Below are positions 48,029 through 56,702 of a stretch of 64,000 bases of DNA, piece after piece. Source of the stretch: Nocardioides rotundus (GTDB lineage: Bacteria > Actinomycetota > Actinomycetes > Propionibacteriales > Nocardioidaceae). How positions within the stretch are numbered: the first letter of the stretch is position 1; every line of letters begins with the position of its first letter. The DNA is taken from contig NZ_CP082922.1 in NCBI RefSeq assembly GCF_019931675.1, positions 1,875,001 through 1,939,000 on the forward strand. The letters run 5' to 3'. A model generated the notes under the pieces. It was not told the origin of the DNA. It was given only the letters and a program-made list of their open reading frames with translations, and made no database searches. Both the position numbers and the translations under genes were made by a program.

Positions 48029-49134
48029 CGCCCGGGACGCCCCGACGACGCGTGGGCGTCGGCGCACCCGCACTCCAGGCCGATCTCCGCGAAGCCCGCG
48101 TCGAACGTGGCGCCGCGCATGATGTCCGCGCCCTGGGTGGTGTGGGAGAGGGCGTCGACCGCGAGGACCACGGCCGCCCCGGTGTAGGTGGTCCGCTCCC
48201 CCGGCCAGCGCACCCCCTCGGGCTCGTAGACCCAGCCCGTCCAGTAGGCGCCGTCCTCGTCGCGCAGGTGCTGGATGTCGGCGAGCAGCCGTAGCGCCTG
48301 CTCGCGCCGGCCCAGGGCGTCCAGCGCCAGGACCAGCTCGCTGGTCTCCGCGGCGGTCACCCACGGGTTGGTGTCCACGCACCGCACCCCGAGCCCAGGC
48401 ACCACGAAGTCGTCCCACCGGGCGTCGATCAGGTCCTCACCGGCCCGGCCGCGGACCGCGCCGCCGAGCACCGGGTAGTACCAGTCCATGGCGAAGGTCG
48501 ACTTGTCCTGGAACAGGTCGCGGTGGACTCGCAGCGCATGCCCCAGGCGCCCGCCCGCGAGCTCCCAGTCCGGCTGGGGCTCGTCCATCAGCGCGGCGAG
48601 CGCGATCCCGGCCTGCAGCGACTGGTGGATGCTCGAGGACCCGGCGAGCAGGGCGTCCTGGTTGCGGTCGCCTGGTCGGCCGTCGTGCCACTCCTGGGAC
48701 CAGGCGATCCCGCCGAAGGGCAGCTGCATCGACACGACCCAGTCCAGGCCGCGACGCACGGCCGGCCACATGGTGCGCACGAACGCCGGGTCCCGGCGTA
48801 CGAGCCAGTGATGCCAGACGCCGACGGCGAGGTAGGCGGACATGTTCGTCTCACCGCTCGCGTCCTCCACGCGGCCCTCGACGATCCGCATGGGCACCGA
48901 GCCGTCCTCGCGTTGCACGGTGGGCACCCAGGCATAGGCGCGCTCGGCCGCCTCGACGTGGCCGGACACGATGAGCGCCATCGCCGACTCGACGTGGTTC
49001 CACACGTCGGTGTGCTGGCCGGGGGTCCAGGGGATCGCGCCGCTCGGCTCCATCATCGCCGCGATCGAGGCACCGGTCGCCTCGACCTGCCCGGCGGTGA
49101 GGATGCCCTCCAGCGCGGGGGTCTCAGGCTGCAT
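48025..49134 (-). CDS. Alpha/alpha-toroid protein (prenyltransferase/glycosidase-like fold)
   Basis: This 369-residue protein has repeating helical pairs with motifs such as AIPWTPGQHTDVWNHVESAM, EDGSVPMRI, GLDWVVSMQLPFGGIAW and EDGAYWTGWVYEPEG. The G-x-I/A-W repeats are those of alpha/alpha-toroid folds (terpene cyclases, prenyltransferases, six-hairpin glycosidases). Family name 'prenyltransferase' is often given by similarity only. Its ATG at 49134 overlaps the methyltransferase gene upstream by 11 bases. In a glycosyltransferase operon a glycosidase-like role is as likely as a terpene one. The C-terminal CGCADAHASS could hold a metal. Confidence 0.75.
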   Translation of the reverse strand: MQPETPALEGILTAGQVEATGASIAAMMEPSGAIPWTPGQHTDVWNHVESAMALIVSGHVEAAERAYAWVPTVQREDGSVPMRIVEGRVEDASGETNMSAYLAVGVWHHWLVRRDPAFVRTMWPAVRRGLDWVVSMQLPFGGIAWSQEWHDGRPGDRNQDALLAGSSSIHQSLQAGIALAALMDEPQPDWELAGGRLGHALRVHRDLFQDKSTFAMDWYYPVLGGAVRGRAGEDLIDARWDDFVVPGLGVRCVDTNPWVTAAETSELVLALDALGRREQALRLLADIQHLRDEDGAYWTGWVYEPEGVRWPGERTTYTGAAVVLAVDALSHTTQGADIMRGATFDAGFAEIGLECGCADAHASSGRPGR

Positions 49135-49837
49135 CGGGCTTGGTGAAGTAGAGGACCATGGACTTCCCGATCGCGGGGTCGAGCACCCGGCCGAGCGCCT
49201 GCAGGGCCCGCGGCTGCTTCTCGATCTCCCAGACCAGCAGCCGGTGGTAGGCCCGCGCGAGCGGGTGGTCGTCGTTGGTGACGCCCACCGCACACTTGAT
49301 CCACCAGTACGGCGCGTGCAGGCCGTGCGCGTAGTCCTTGCCGGTGAACACCAGACCGGCACGGGTCACCTTGTCCCGCAGCTCCTCCAGCGTGTAGATC
49401 CGGATGTGGCCGCCCTCGACCTCGTGGTACTCCTGCGAGAGCTTCCAGTTGACGATCTCGGGGAACCAGCGCGGCACGCTGACGGCGAGGGTGCCGCCGG
49501 GGCGCAGCACCCGCACCAGCTCGTCGATCGCCTGGATGTCCGCCGGGATGTGCTCGAGCACCTCGGCGGCCACGATCCGGTCGAACTCGCCGTCGGCGAA
49601 CGGCAGCGCCAGCGCGTCGCCCTCCTTGACGTCGGCCTCCGCTCCGGCGGGTACGTCGTCGCGCATGGCCGCGAACCACTCGCGCACCGTCGCCAGCTCG
49701 TCGGCGTCCTGGTCGAAGGCGACGACGTCCGCACCGCGGCGGTACATCTCGAACGCGTGCCGGCCGGCGCCGCAGCCCATGTCCAGCACCCGCTCACCCG
49801 GCTGCAGGCCCAGCCGGTCGAAGTCGACGGTCAGCAT
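49124..49837 (-). CDS. Class I SAM-dependent methyltransferase (Methyltransf_11-like)
   Basis: This 237-residue protein has motif I VLDMGCGAGRHAFEMYRRG, the acidic VVAFDQDADEL, GDALALPFADGEFD, VLEHIP and LRPGGTLAVSVPRW. The ATG at 49837 is 7 bases after the glycosyltransferase stop. It overlaps the next gene by 11 bases, so the three are translated as one set. It may methylate a sugar or a lipid-linked product of the glycosyltransferase; inferred. Confidence 0.87.
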   Translation of the reverse strand: MLTVDFDRLGLQPGERVLDMGCGAGRHAFEMYRRGADVVAFDQDADELATVREWFAAMRDDVPAGAEADVKEGDALALPFADGEFDRIVAAEVLEHIPADIQAIDELVRVLRPGGTLAVSVPRWFPEIVNWKLSQEYHEVEGGHIRIYTLEELRDKVTRAGLVFTGKDYAHGLHAPYWWIKCAVGVTNDDHPLARAYHRLLVWEIEKQPRALQALGRVLDPAIGKSMVLYFTKPDAA

Positions 49838-49844
49838 GCTCGGC

Positions 49845-51113
49845 TCACTCCTTGCCTCGTCGGCCGCGCTCGGCCCAGTAGTCGGCAGCCGTGGCGGCGT
49901 ACGCCTCGGCGACCCGCTCCGCGACGGCCCGCCAGCTGAAGCGGGCCTGCACCCGGCGCCGCCCGTTCTCGCCCATCCGAGCACGACGCTCGGGATCGTC
50001 CAGCAACGCCTCCAGGGCCGCGGTCAGCTCCCCGACGTCGCCGGGGGTGACCAGGTCGGCGCACTCGCCGTCCGGCCCGACCACCTCGGGGATGGCACCG
50101 GCGCGGGAGACGACGAGCGGGGTGGCGCAGGCCATCAGCTCGGCGGTCGGCAGCGAGAAGCCCTCGTAGAGCGAGGGGACGCAGGCCACCTCGGCCGAGC
50201 CCATCAGCGCGACCAGCTCCTCGTCGCTGATGCCATGCACGAAGCGGACGTGCTCGCCGATCCCCAGCTGCTCGATCAGCTGCTCGGTGCGGCCACCGGG
50301 GACGGGTCGGGTGATGAGGTGGAGCTCGAGGTGCGGCCGCTCCGTGCGCAGCTTGGCGAAGGCCTCCAGCAGGGTCGAGACCCCCTTGACCGGCGCGTCC
50401 GCCGAGGCCATGGCGAGCAGCCGGCCGGGCACGCGCGGCTCGGTGGGCGGGGCGAAGACGTCGTCGACGCCGAGCGGGATCACCTGCATCCGCCGGGGGT
50501 CCACCCCGAAGTCGGCGACGATGTCGCGCTTGGAGGCCTCCGACGGGGTGAGGATGTGCCGGGCACGGCGCGCGACCTTGCCCTGCATCTTCAAGAACCC
50601 GTACCACCGGCGCAGGGTGAGCCGCTGCCGTCGCGTGGTCGCCGCCGCCAGGTCGATACGGCGGTCGAAGGTGATCGGGTGGTGCAGCGTCGTGACCAGC
50701 GGGAGCCCGATCCTGGCGGGATCCTCGACGTCCAGGAGGCCCGAACCGAGCACCTGGTTGTCGTGGACCACGTCGAAGTCGTCGCGGCGCTGCCGCAGCA
50801 GCCGGGCCACCCGGGTGCTGAACGTCTTCGGCTCGGGGAAGCCGGAGGTGCACATGGTGAGGAACTCCTCGACGTCCACCAGGTCGCGGAACTCGCGCCA
50901 GTGGGGCACCCGGAACGGATCGGGCTCACGGTAGAGGTCCAGGCTGGGCACCTTGGTCAGCCGCACGCCCTCGTCGAGCTCGGGATAGGGCTGGCCGCTG
51001 AACACCTCGACCTCGTGGCCCAGCCTCACCAGCTCGCGGCTGAGGTGGCGGACGTAGACGCCCTGCCCGCCGCAGTGCGGCTTGGATCGGTAGGAGAGCA
51101 GCGCGATCCGCAT
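49845..51113 (-). CDS. Family 4 glycosyltransferase (GT-B)
   Basis: This 422-residue protein has the GT4 N-terminus MRIALLSYRSKPHCGGQGVY. In the C-terminal domain it has PLGVDDVFAP, ASADAPVKGVSTLLEAF and the nucleotide-sugar motif SLYEGFSLPTAELMACATPL (E-x7-E). It starts at ATG 51113 with GAGGAG 8 bases upstream. It heads a three-gene operon divergent from kstR, with a KstR-type operator 29-42 bases before its start. Donor and acceptor are unknown. Confidence 0.9.
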   Translation of the reverse strand: MRIALLSYRSKPHCGGQGVYVRHLSRELVRLGHEVEVFSGQPYPELDEGVRLTKVPSLDLYREPDPFRVPHWREFRDLVDVEEFLTMCTSGFPEPKTFSTRVARLLRQRRDDFDVVHDNQVLGSGLLDVEDPARIGLPLVTTLHHPITFDRRIDLAAATTRRQRLTLRRWYGFLKMQGKVARRARHILTPSEASKRDIVADFGVDPRRMQVIPLGVDDVFAPPTEPRVPGRLLAMASADAPVKGVSTLLEAFAKLRTERPHLELHLITRPVPGGRTEQLIEQLGIGEHVRFVHGISDEELVALMGSAEVACVPSLYEGFSLPTAELMACATPLVVSRAGAIPEVVGPDGECADLVTPGDVGELTAALEALLDDPERRARMGENGRRRVQARFSWRAVAERVAEAYAATAADYWAERGRRGKE

Positions 51114-51141
51114 CGGGTGGTCTCCTCGGGGGTGGGCGAAC

Positions 51142-51155
51142 TGAAACGTGTTCCT
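51142..51155. promoter_or_regulatory. KstR operator between the glycosyltransferase operon and kstR
   Basis: TGAAACGTGTTCCT matches the KstR consensus TNNAACNNGTTNNA at all fixed positions but the last. On the plus strand TATTAT at 51155-51160, a good -10 for kstR, begins at the operator's last base; on the minus strand the CATAAT/TAATAG region would serve the glycosyltransferase operon. One bound KstR dimer could block both. Confidence 0.75.
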
Positions 51156-51210
51156 ATTATGCGTGACGCGTTGCTAGCGTGATCGACGCCCCAGAGGGTG
51201 AGGAGGACGG

Positions 51211-51807
51211 ATGCGTACGGCGAGCTCGCTCACTGAGAGGGACCTGGCCTCGGCCGCGCAGGTCGAGCGGCGCGTCCGGATCCTCGACGCGGCCATCGCG
51301 CTGGCCGCCGACGGCGGCTTCGAGGCCGTGCAGATGCGCTCGGTGGCCGAGCGCGCCGATGTCGCACTCGGCACGCTCTACCGCTACTTCCCCTCCAAGA
51401 TCCACCTGCTGGTCTCCGCGCTCGGGCGTGAGCTGGAGCAGACAGCCGAGCGCGTCACCGCCGCCCCGGTGCCGGGTGAGACGGCGGCAGACCGCGTCGC
51501 GCACGTGCTCGAGCGGCTCAGTCGCACCCTGCAGGACCACGAGCGGGTGGCCGAGGCGCTGACCCGCGCCTTCATGTTCGCCGACCGCACGGTCGAGCAC
51601 GAGATCGGCGCGGTGGTCCGTGCCCTCTCCGCGATGCTGACGCACGCGATGCGCCCGGGAGCCGATCCCTCCGACGACGAGCTCGGTATCGCGCGGGTGA
51701 TCGCCGACGTCTGGTTCTCCTCGCTCGTCGGCTGGGTCTCCGGCCGCGCTAGCGCGGCCGACACGGCCCGGCACGTGGACCGTGCGGTCCGCCTGATCCT
51801 GCGCTAG
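51211..51807 (+). CDS. kstR: KstR, TetR-family repressor of steroid catabolism and uptake
   Basis: This 198-residue protein is very like mycobacterial KstR: SAAQVERRVRILDAAIALAA, EAVQMRSVAERADVALGTLY, RYFPSKIHLLVSALGREL, then ALTRAFMFADRTVEHEI and IADVWFSSLVGWVSGRAS. KstR represses cholesterol/sterol genes and the mce4 importer until a steroid CoA thioester binds. GAGGAGGA lies just before the ATG at 51211. An operator site upstream points to autoregulation, and an mce operon lies 6 kb away. Confidence 0.93.
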   Translation: MRTASSLTERDLASAAQVERRVRILDAAIALAADGGFEAVQMRSVAERADVALGTLYRYFPSKIHLLVSALGRELEQTAERVTAAPVPGETAADRVAHVLERLSRTLQDHERVAEALTRAFMFADRTVEHEIGAVVRALSAMLTHAMRPGADPSDDELGIARVIADVWFSSLVGWVSGRASAADTARHVDRAVRLILR

Positions 51808-51834
51808 TGGCGGGGAGGGCGCGCCGGGGACAGG

Positions 51835-52818
51835 TCAGTCCGCCTCGCTCGAGTGTCCCGGGAACACGTGCGCCTCGGGGTCGATCGCCACGGCGGCGTT
51901 GTTCACCGCGGTGGCGGCCTCGCCGAAGCCGACGGCGATCAGGCGGACCTTGCCCGGGTACTCCGTGATGTCGCCAGCTGCGAACACCCGCGGGAGGTTG
52001 GTCCGCATCGAGCTGTCCACGACCACGTGCCGCTTCTCCGTCTCCAGTCCCCACGTCTGCAGGGTGCCGAGGTCGGCGACGAAACCCAGGGCCGCGACCA
52101 CCGCCTGGCAGGGCCGCACCTGCGGCTCCTCGCCGTCCACGGTGATCTCGACCTCCTCCAGGGTGCCCTCGCCCCGGAGCGCGGTCACCTGTGCCTTGGT
52201 GATGATCTCCACCGGTGAGGCCTGGACGGCCTCCACGGTCCGCCGGTGGGCGCGGAACGCCTCGCGCCGGTGCACCAGCGTCACCGACCGGGCGATCCCC
52301 TCCAGGTGCTGGGCCCAGTCGAAGGCGCTGTCCCCGCCGCCCACGACGACGACGTCCTTGCCGGCGTACGGCGCGAAGCTCGGCACGAAGAACTCCATCC
52401 CGCGCCCCACCCAGCCCTCACCGGCCGGCAGCGGGCGGGGACTGAACTTCCCGATCCCGGCGGTGATGAGCACCGCCCCGGCCTCCACCTCGGTGCCGTC
52501 GTCCAGGCCGACCACGACCCCGTCCTCGTCGGCGGTCAGCGTGGTCGCCGTGCGGTCCAGCAGGTACGTCGGGTCGGCGGTCGCTGCCTGCTCGACGAGC
52601 CCCTCGACCAGCTCGCGCCCCTTCACCGACGGGAAGCCCGCCACGTCCAGGATCGCCTTCTCCGGGTACATTGCCGTCACCTGGCCGCCCAGCTCCGGCA
52701 GCGAGTCCACAACGGCCACGCGGAGCCCGCGGAAGCCGGCGTAGTAGGTCGCGAACAGGCCGGTCGGCCCGGCCCCGATCACGAGGAGGTCGGCGGTCAC
52801 ACGCTCTGGGCTGGACAC
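51835..52818 (-). CDS. Ferredoxin-NADP reductase, thioredoxin-reductase-like (YumC type)
   Basis: This protein has FAD-binding VIGAGPTGLFATYYAGFRGL and NADP-binding [17 protein letters not shown]. It has no CxxC redox pair between them, which separates this reductase class from true thioredoxin reductases. VFAAGDITEYPGKVRLIAVG near the end is the second FAD motif. The GTG at 52818, after a GGGGG site, gives 327 residues; an in-frame ATG at 52854 would add 12. It could reduce ferredoxins for P450s or oxygenases of steroid breakdown; inferred from its position next to kstR. Confidence 0.88.
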   Translation of the reverse strand: MSSPERVTADLLVIGAGPTGLFATYYAGFRGLRVAVVDSLPELGGQVTAMYPEKAILDVAGFPSVKGRELVEGLVEQAATADPTYLLDRTATTLTADEDGVVVGLDDGTEVEAGAVLITAGIGKFSPRPLPAGEGWVGRGMEFFVPSFAPYAGKDVVVVGGGDSAFDWAQHLEGIARSVTLVHRREAFRAHRRTVEAVQASPVEIITKAQVTALRGEGTLEEVEITVDGEEPQVRPCQAVVAALGFVADLGTLQTWGLETEKRHVVVDSSMRTNLPRVFAAGDITEYPGKVRLIAVGFGEAATAVNNAAVAIDPEAHVFPGHSSEAD

Positions 52819-52878
52819 GCCCCCGATCCAACCCTGTGACGCCGACCACGACAAGCAGCGGACCGTCGGACGTGTCGA

Positions 52879-53409
52879 CTACTGCGCGCTCAGGTCGGTG
52901 ACCAGCCAGGGGCCGCCGTCGCGATCCAGCCGTACCAGCACGCGCTGCTGCTCGACGACGGGCTCGGCCCGCCCGCGGCTGGTGGTGCTGGTGTCGACGA
53001 ACAGGAGCACGACGGCCTCCCGGCTGGTGGCGGAGACCACCGCCGCGTCGACCACCGTGGCGGCGCGGGTCACCCGGCCCCGCCTGGTGTCCCGCGCGAT
53101 CGCGTTCATCGCCTCGCGGTAGTCCGGCCGCGCTCGCGGCGCCAGCAGCCGCTCCGCACTGCGGCGACCGCTGACGAAGGACTCATAGGAGAAGGAGAGC
53201 AGCCGCTCCGTGGCGGTCGTCGCCGCAGCGACAGCGGAGCGGCTGGCGCCCTCGCCGGTGAGGACCGCCTGCCGCCCGTCCGGCTCGGCGGCCAGGGCGC
53301 CCGCGATCGCCGCGGTGTCCGAGCGCTGCAGCAGCTCCACCCGCACCAGCAGGAACGCCAGCGCGAGCACCAGGACCGCGAGCACGGCAGTCAGCCGGCG
53401 GCCCCTCAT
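52879..53409 (-). CDS. Mce-associated membrane protein (MAM)
   Basis: This 176-residue protein has one N-terminal membrane helix (LTAVLAVLVLALAFLLVRV) and an outside domain. The domain has the MAM pattern ATERLLSFSYESF followed by AAVVSATSREAVVLLFVDTS and an ending WLVTDLSAQ. MAM proteins accompany mce operons and stabilise Mce complexes. It overlaps the next MAM gene by 4 bases. Here the pair is 4 kb from the mce genes. Confidence 0.82.
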   Translation of the reverse strand: MRGRRLTAVLAVLVLALAFLLVRVELLQRSDTAAIAGALAAEPDGRQAVLTGEGASRSAVAAATTATERLLSFSYESFVSGRRSAERLLAPRARPDYREAMNAIARDTRRGRVTRAATVVDAAVVSATSREAVVLLFVDTSTTSRGRAEPVVEQQRVLVRLDRDGGPWLVTDLSAQ

Positions 53410-53957
53410 CGGACGAACTCCAGCCCCGCGGTCCGCCAGCCCTCGTCGGTCCGCTGCATCTCCAGCCGCAGCCGCAGTTGCCGGACCTGCTCGCCGTCGG
53501 TGCGCCGGTTGTCGACAGTGGCGTTCGCCGCGACCAGCACCACCGCGGAGCTGGCGTTCGCCTCGCTCACCCCCACGGCGACGACGGACCCGCGACTGAC
53601 CGACCGGCTCTGTCGTGCGCTGCGGACCAGGTCGTCCCGCTGGGCGGCGTACTCCTCGGCGAACGGCCCCGTCGCCGTGGCCAGCACCGCCTCGATCCGC
53701 GGCTGCATGTCCCGGTGGTCGACGTCGAGGAACGCCAGCGTGGCGGCGCGTGCGGTCGCCGCGACATCCCGGTGACGTCGAGTCTCGTCGTTGGTCGCGT
53801 CACCGTCCCAGTCGGTCAGCGCGCGCCCCATCATGGCGGCAGCGGAGTCACCGGCAGGGCGGTTCGCCGGGTTCGCGAGGACCACGCCGAGCACGCACAC
53901 CAACACCACGGCCACGAGCGCCAGGACGGCGTTGACCGGGCGGCTGGCGGATCTCAC
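53406..53957 (-). CDS. Mce-associated membrane protein (MAM)
   Basis: This 183-residue protein has an N-terminal helix (AVLALVAVVLVCVLGVVLA), then AATARAATLAFLDVDHRDMQ, VVAVGVSEANASSAVVLVAA and WRTAGLEFVR, the same layout as its neighbour. Tandem MAM genes are usual. It starts at GTG 53957 with TAGCCT 6 bases before it, so the pair has its own promoter. Confidence 0.82.
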   Translation of the reverse strand: MRSASRPVNAVLALVAVVLVCVLGVVLANPANRPAGDSAAAMMGRALTDWDGDATNDETRRHRDVAATARAATLAFLDVDHRDMQPRIEAVLATATGPFAEEYAAQRDDLVRSARQSRSVSRGSVVAVGVSEANASSAVVLVAANATVDNRRTDGEQVRQLRLRLEMQRTDEGWRTAGLEFVR

Positions 53958-53963
53958 GGGGTG

Positions 53964-53969
53964 AGGCTA
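53964..53969 (-). promoter_or_regulatory. -10 hexamer TAGCCT, leaderless-type promoter of the MAM pair
   Basis: TAGCCT on the minus strand, 6 bases before GTG 53957, in the 28-base gap after the hemerythrin gene. Confidence 0.55.
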
Positions 53970-53985
53970 CTGCGTCGCGGAGGCC

Positions 53986-54531
53986 TCACTCGTCGTCGAT
54001 CAGGCCCTCCTTGCGGGCCTCCCGCACGATCTCCCGGACGTCGGTGAGCGATCCGCGGCCCGCGTCGACCTGCTTGTTCCGCTCGGTCGCGAAGCGCTCA
54101 CCCAGGTCGGCACGGACCTGCGGGCCTACGTCCTCCCGGGCCGGGTTGAGGATGGTCAGCTCCTCCTCCACGAGGTGGTGCTGCACCACCGCGGAGAGCT
54201 CCTCCAGGGCGTCGTCGAACGCCTGGGTGTCGGTGCCCTTGAGCTCGAGCAGCGCGAGCAGGGCCTCGTGCCCCTCGGCGTGCTCCTCCTCCCCGTGCTC
54301 GGCCTCGTGACCGGTGATCGCGTCCTTGCGTCGCAGCTTGGGGTAGACGACCTCCTCCTCCGCGACCGCGTGCGCGACGTGCAGGGTCGCGAACGCGGCC
54401 CGCAGCGCCTCGCGGTCCTGGGAGCTGTCGCGCAGCCGGCGGAGCAGCTCCTCGAAGCGGTAGTGGTCGGCGAGGATCAGGTCGATCACGTCTCCGGAGA
54501 CGGGACGTCCGAGATCGATCTCCGTGGTCAC
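53986..54531 (-). CDS. Hemerythrin HHE-domain protein
   Basis: This 181-residue protein has a hemerythrin-like four-helix bundle with diiron ligands: [43 protein letters not shown] and [14 protein letters not shown]. Bacterial members bind O2 or NO or protect against oxidative stress. It starts at GTG 54531, overlapping the uvrB stop by 4 bases, so it is expressed with the repair gene. Confidence 0.9.
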   Translation of the reverse strand: MTTEIDLGRPVSGDVIDLILADHYRFEELLRRLRDSSQDREALRAAFATLHVAHAVAEEEVVYPKLRRKDAITGHEAEHGEEEHAEGHEALLALLELKGTDTQAFDDALEELSAVVQHHLVEEELTILNPAREDVGPQVRADLGERFATERNKQVDAGRGSLTDVREIVREARKEGLIDDE

Positions 54532-56657
54532 TTGGTGGCCTCCATCATCTGTCGCAGTTCCTTCTTCAGCTCCGATATCTCATCACGCAGCCGGGCCGCG
54601 ACCTCGAACTGGAGCTCCGCGGCGGCGGTCTTCATCTGCTCGGTCAGCCCCTGGATCAGCTCGGCCAGGTCGGTCGAGGGGATCCCGGCGGTGTCGGGCA
54701 GGTCGTCGTGCAGCTTGGAGAGGGCCGGTGTCGGCTGCTTGCCGGGCTTCACCCCGCCGGCGCGGCCCTTCTCCCCTACGTCGGCCCAGGTCTGCAGCAG
54801 CTCCTGGGTGGTCTCGTCCTCACGGGCCAGCATCTCGGTGATGTCGGCGATCTTCTTGCGCAGCGGCTGTGGGTCGATCCCGTGGGCGGTGTTGTACTCC
54901 ACCTGCTTGGCCCGCCGGCGGTTGGTCTCGTCGATCGCCGCCTCCATCGACGGGGTGATCGAGTCGGCGTACATGTGCACCTGGCCCGAGACGTTGCGGG
55001 CCGCTCGGCCGATGGTCTGGATGAGCGACTTGTCCGAGCGGAGGAACCCCTCCTTGTCGGCGTCCAGGATGGAGACCAGGGACACCTCGGGCAGGTCCAG
55101 GCCCTCGCGGAGCAGGTTGATGCCGACGAGGACGTCGTACTCCCCCAGGCGGAGGTCGCGCAGCAGCTCGATCCGCTTGAGCGTGTCCACCTCGGAGTGG
55201 AGGTAGCGGGTGCGCACCCCGGCGTCGAGGAGGTAGTCGGTCAGGTCCTCGGACATCTTCTTGGTCAGCGTGGTGACCAGGACCCGCTCGTTGCGGTCGG
55301 TGCGGGTGCGGATCTCGTGGATCAGGTCGTCGATCTGCCCCTTGGTCGGCTTGACCACCACCTCGGGGTCGACCAGCCCGGTGGGGCGGATGATCTGCTC
55401 GACGGCGTTCTGCACGCCGCCGACCCGGTCCAGCTCGTAGTCGCCCGGCGTCGCGGAGAGATAGATCGTCTGCCCGATCCGGTCGAGGAACTCCTCCCAC
55501 TTCAACGGCCGGTTGTCCATCGCGCTGGGCAGCCGGAAGCCGTGCTCGACCAGGTTGCGCTTGCGGGACATGTCGCCTTCGTACATCCCGCCGATCTGCG
55601 GGACGGCGACGTGCGACTCGTCCACGACGAGCACGAAGTCCTCGGGGAAGTAGTCGAGCAGGCAGTTGGGCGCGGAGCCGCGCTGGCGGCCGTCGATGTG
55701 CATGGAGTAGTTCTCGATGCCGGAGCAGGAGCCGACCTGGCGCATCATCTCGATGTCGTAGGTCGTGCGCATGCGCAGTCGCTGCGCCTCCAGCATCTTG
55801 CCCTCGCGCTCGAACCTGGCCAGCTGGTCGTCCAGCTCCAGCTCGATGCCCTTGATCGCCCGCTCCATCCGCTCGGGGCCGGCGACGTAGTGGCTGGCGG
55901 GGAAGATGTAGAGCTCCTGGTCATCGCTGATGACCTCGCCGGTGATCGGGTGCAGCGTCATCAGCCGCTCGATCTCGTCGCCGAAGAACTCGATCCGGAC
56001 CGCCATCTCCTCATAGACCGGGAAGATCTCCAGGGTGTCGCCGCGGACCCGGAAGGTGCCGCGGGTGAAGGACATGTCGTTGCGCGTGTATTGGATCTCG
56101 ACCAGGCGGCGCAGCACCTCGTCGCGGTCGTGCTCCTCCCCCACGCGCAGCCGCACCATGCGGTCGACGTACTCCTGCGGGGTGCCCAGGCCGTAGATGC
56201 AGGACACCGTGCTGACCACGATCACGTCGCGCCGGGTCAGCAGCGAGTTGGTCGCCGAGTGGCGCAGCCGCTCGACCTCCTCGTTGATCGAGGAGTCCTT
56301 CTCGATGTAGGTGTCGGTCTGCGGGACGTAGGCCTCGGGCTGGTAGTAGTCGTAGTAGGAGACGAAGTACTCCACCGCGTTGTCGGGGAAGAGCTGGCGC
56401 AGCTCGTTGGCGAACTGTGCGGCCAGCGTCTTGTTGGGCTGGAGCACGAGCACCGGACGCTGGAGCTGCTCGGCCACCCAGGCCACGGTGGCCGTCTTGC
56501 CGGTGCCGGTCGCGCCGAGCAGCACCACGTCCTGCTCGCCGCCGCGCACCCGCTCGGAGATCTCCTTGATCGCGGCCGGCTGGTCGCCGGCGGGCTGGAA
56601 CTCGGAGATCACCTCGAACGGCGCCAACCGGCGCTGGAGATCGGTGACTGGACGCAT
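54528..56657 (-). CDS. uvrB: UvrB, excinuclease ABC subunit B
   Basis: UvrB is the DNA helicase-like subunit that verifies damage. The 709-residue protein has Walker [16 protein letters not shown], the beta-hairpin [20 protein letters not shown], helicase motifs ([25 protein letters not shown]) and the C-terminal UVR helix pair ([20 protein letters not shown]) that binds UvrC. It starts at ATG 56657. Unlike uvrA it lacks a visible SOS box in its 45-base upstream gap. Confidence 0.98.
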   Translation of the reverse strand: MRPVTDLQRRLAPFEVISEFQPAGDQPAAIKEISERVRGGEQDVVLLGATGTGKTATVAWVAEQLQRPVLVLQPNKTLAAQFANELRQLFPDNAVEYFVSYYDYYQPEAYVPQTDTYIEKDSSINEEVERLRHSATNSLLTRRDVIVVSTVSCIYGLGTPQEYVDRMVRLRVGEEHDRDEVLRRLVEIQYTRNDMSFTRGTFRVRGDTLEIFPVYEEMAVRIEFFGDEIERLMTLHPITGEVISDDQELYIFPASHYVAGPERMERAIKGIELELDDQLARFEREGKMLEAQRLRMRTTYDIEMMRQVGSCSGIENYSMHIDGRQRGSAPNCLLDYFPEDFVLVVDESHVAVPQIGGMYEGDMSRKRNLVEHGFRLPSAMDNRPLKWEEFLDRIGQTIYLSATPGDYELDRVGGVQNAVEQIIRPTGLVDPEVVVKPTKGQIDDLIHEIRTRTDRNERVLVTTLTKKMSEDLTDYLLDAGVRTRYLHSEVDTLKRIELLRDLRLGEYDVLVGINLLREGLDLPEVSLVSILDADKEGFLRSDKSLIQTIGRAARNVSGQVHMYADSITPSMEAAIDETNRRRAKQVEYNTAHGIDPQPLRKKIADITEMLAREDETTQELLQTWADVGEKGRAGGVKPGKQPTPALSKLHDDLPDTAGIPSTDLAELIQGLTEQMKTAAAELQFEVAARLRDEISELKKELRQMMEATK

Positions 56658-56663
56658 GCTGCG

Positions 56664-56669
56664 AGCCTA
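56664..56669 (-). promoter_or_regulatory. -10 hexamer TAGGCT, leaderless-type promoter of uvrB
   Basis: TAGGCT on the minus strand, 6 bases before the uvrB ATG, back to back with the synthase promoter 21 bases away. Confidence 0.6.
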
Positions 56670-56690
56670 CGACGCTCCACCGACACCCGT

Positions 56691-56696
56691 TAGATT
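56691..56696 (+). promoter_or_regulatory. -10 hexamer TAGATT, leaderless-type promoter of the phospholipase D-like gene
   Basis: TAGATT, then 6 bases, then GTG 56703. No Shine-Dalgarno site is seen. Confidence 0.6.
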
Positions 56697-56702
56697 GGCG
56701 AC

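Noticed and set aside
51835..52818. Thioredoxin reductase
   Set aside because: It lacks the CxxC redox pair; the family is the ferredoxin-NADP reductase type.
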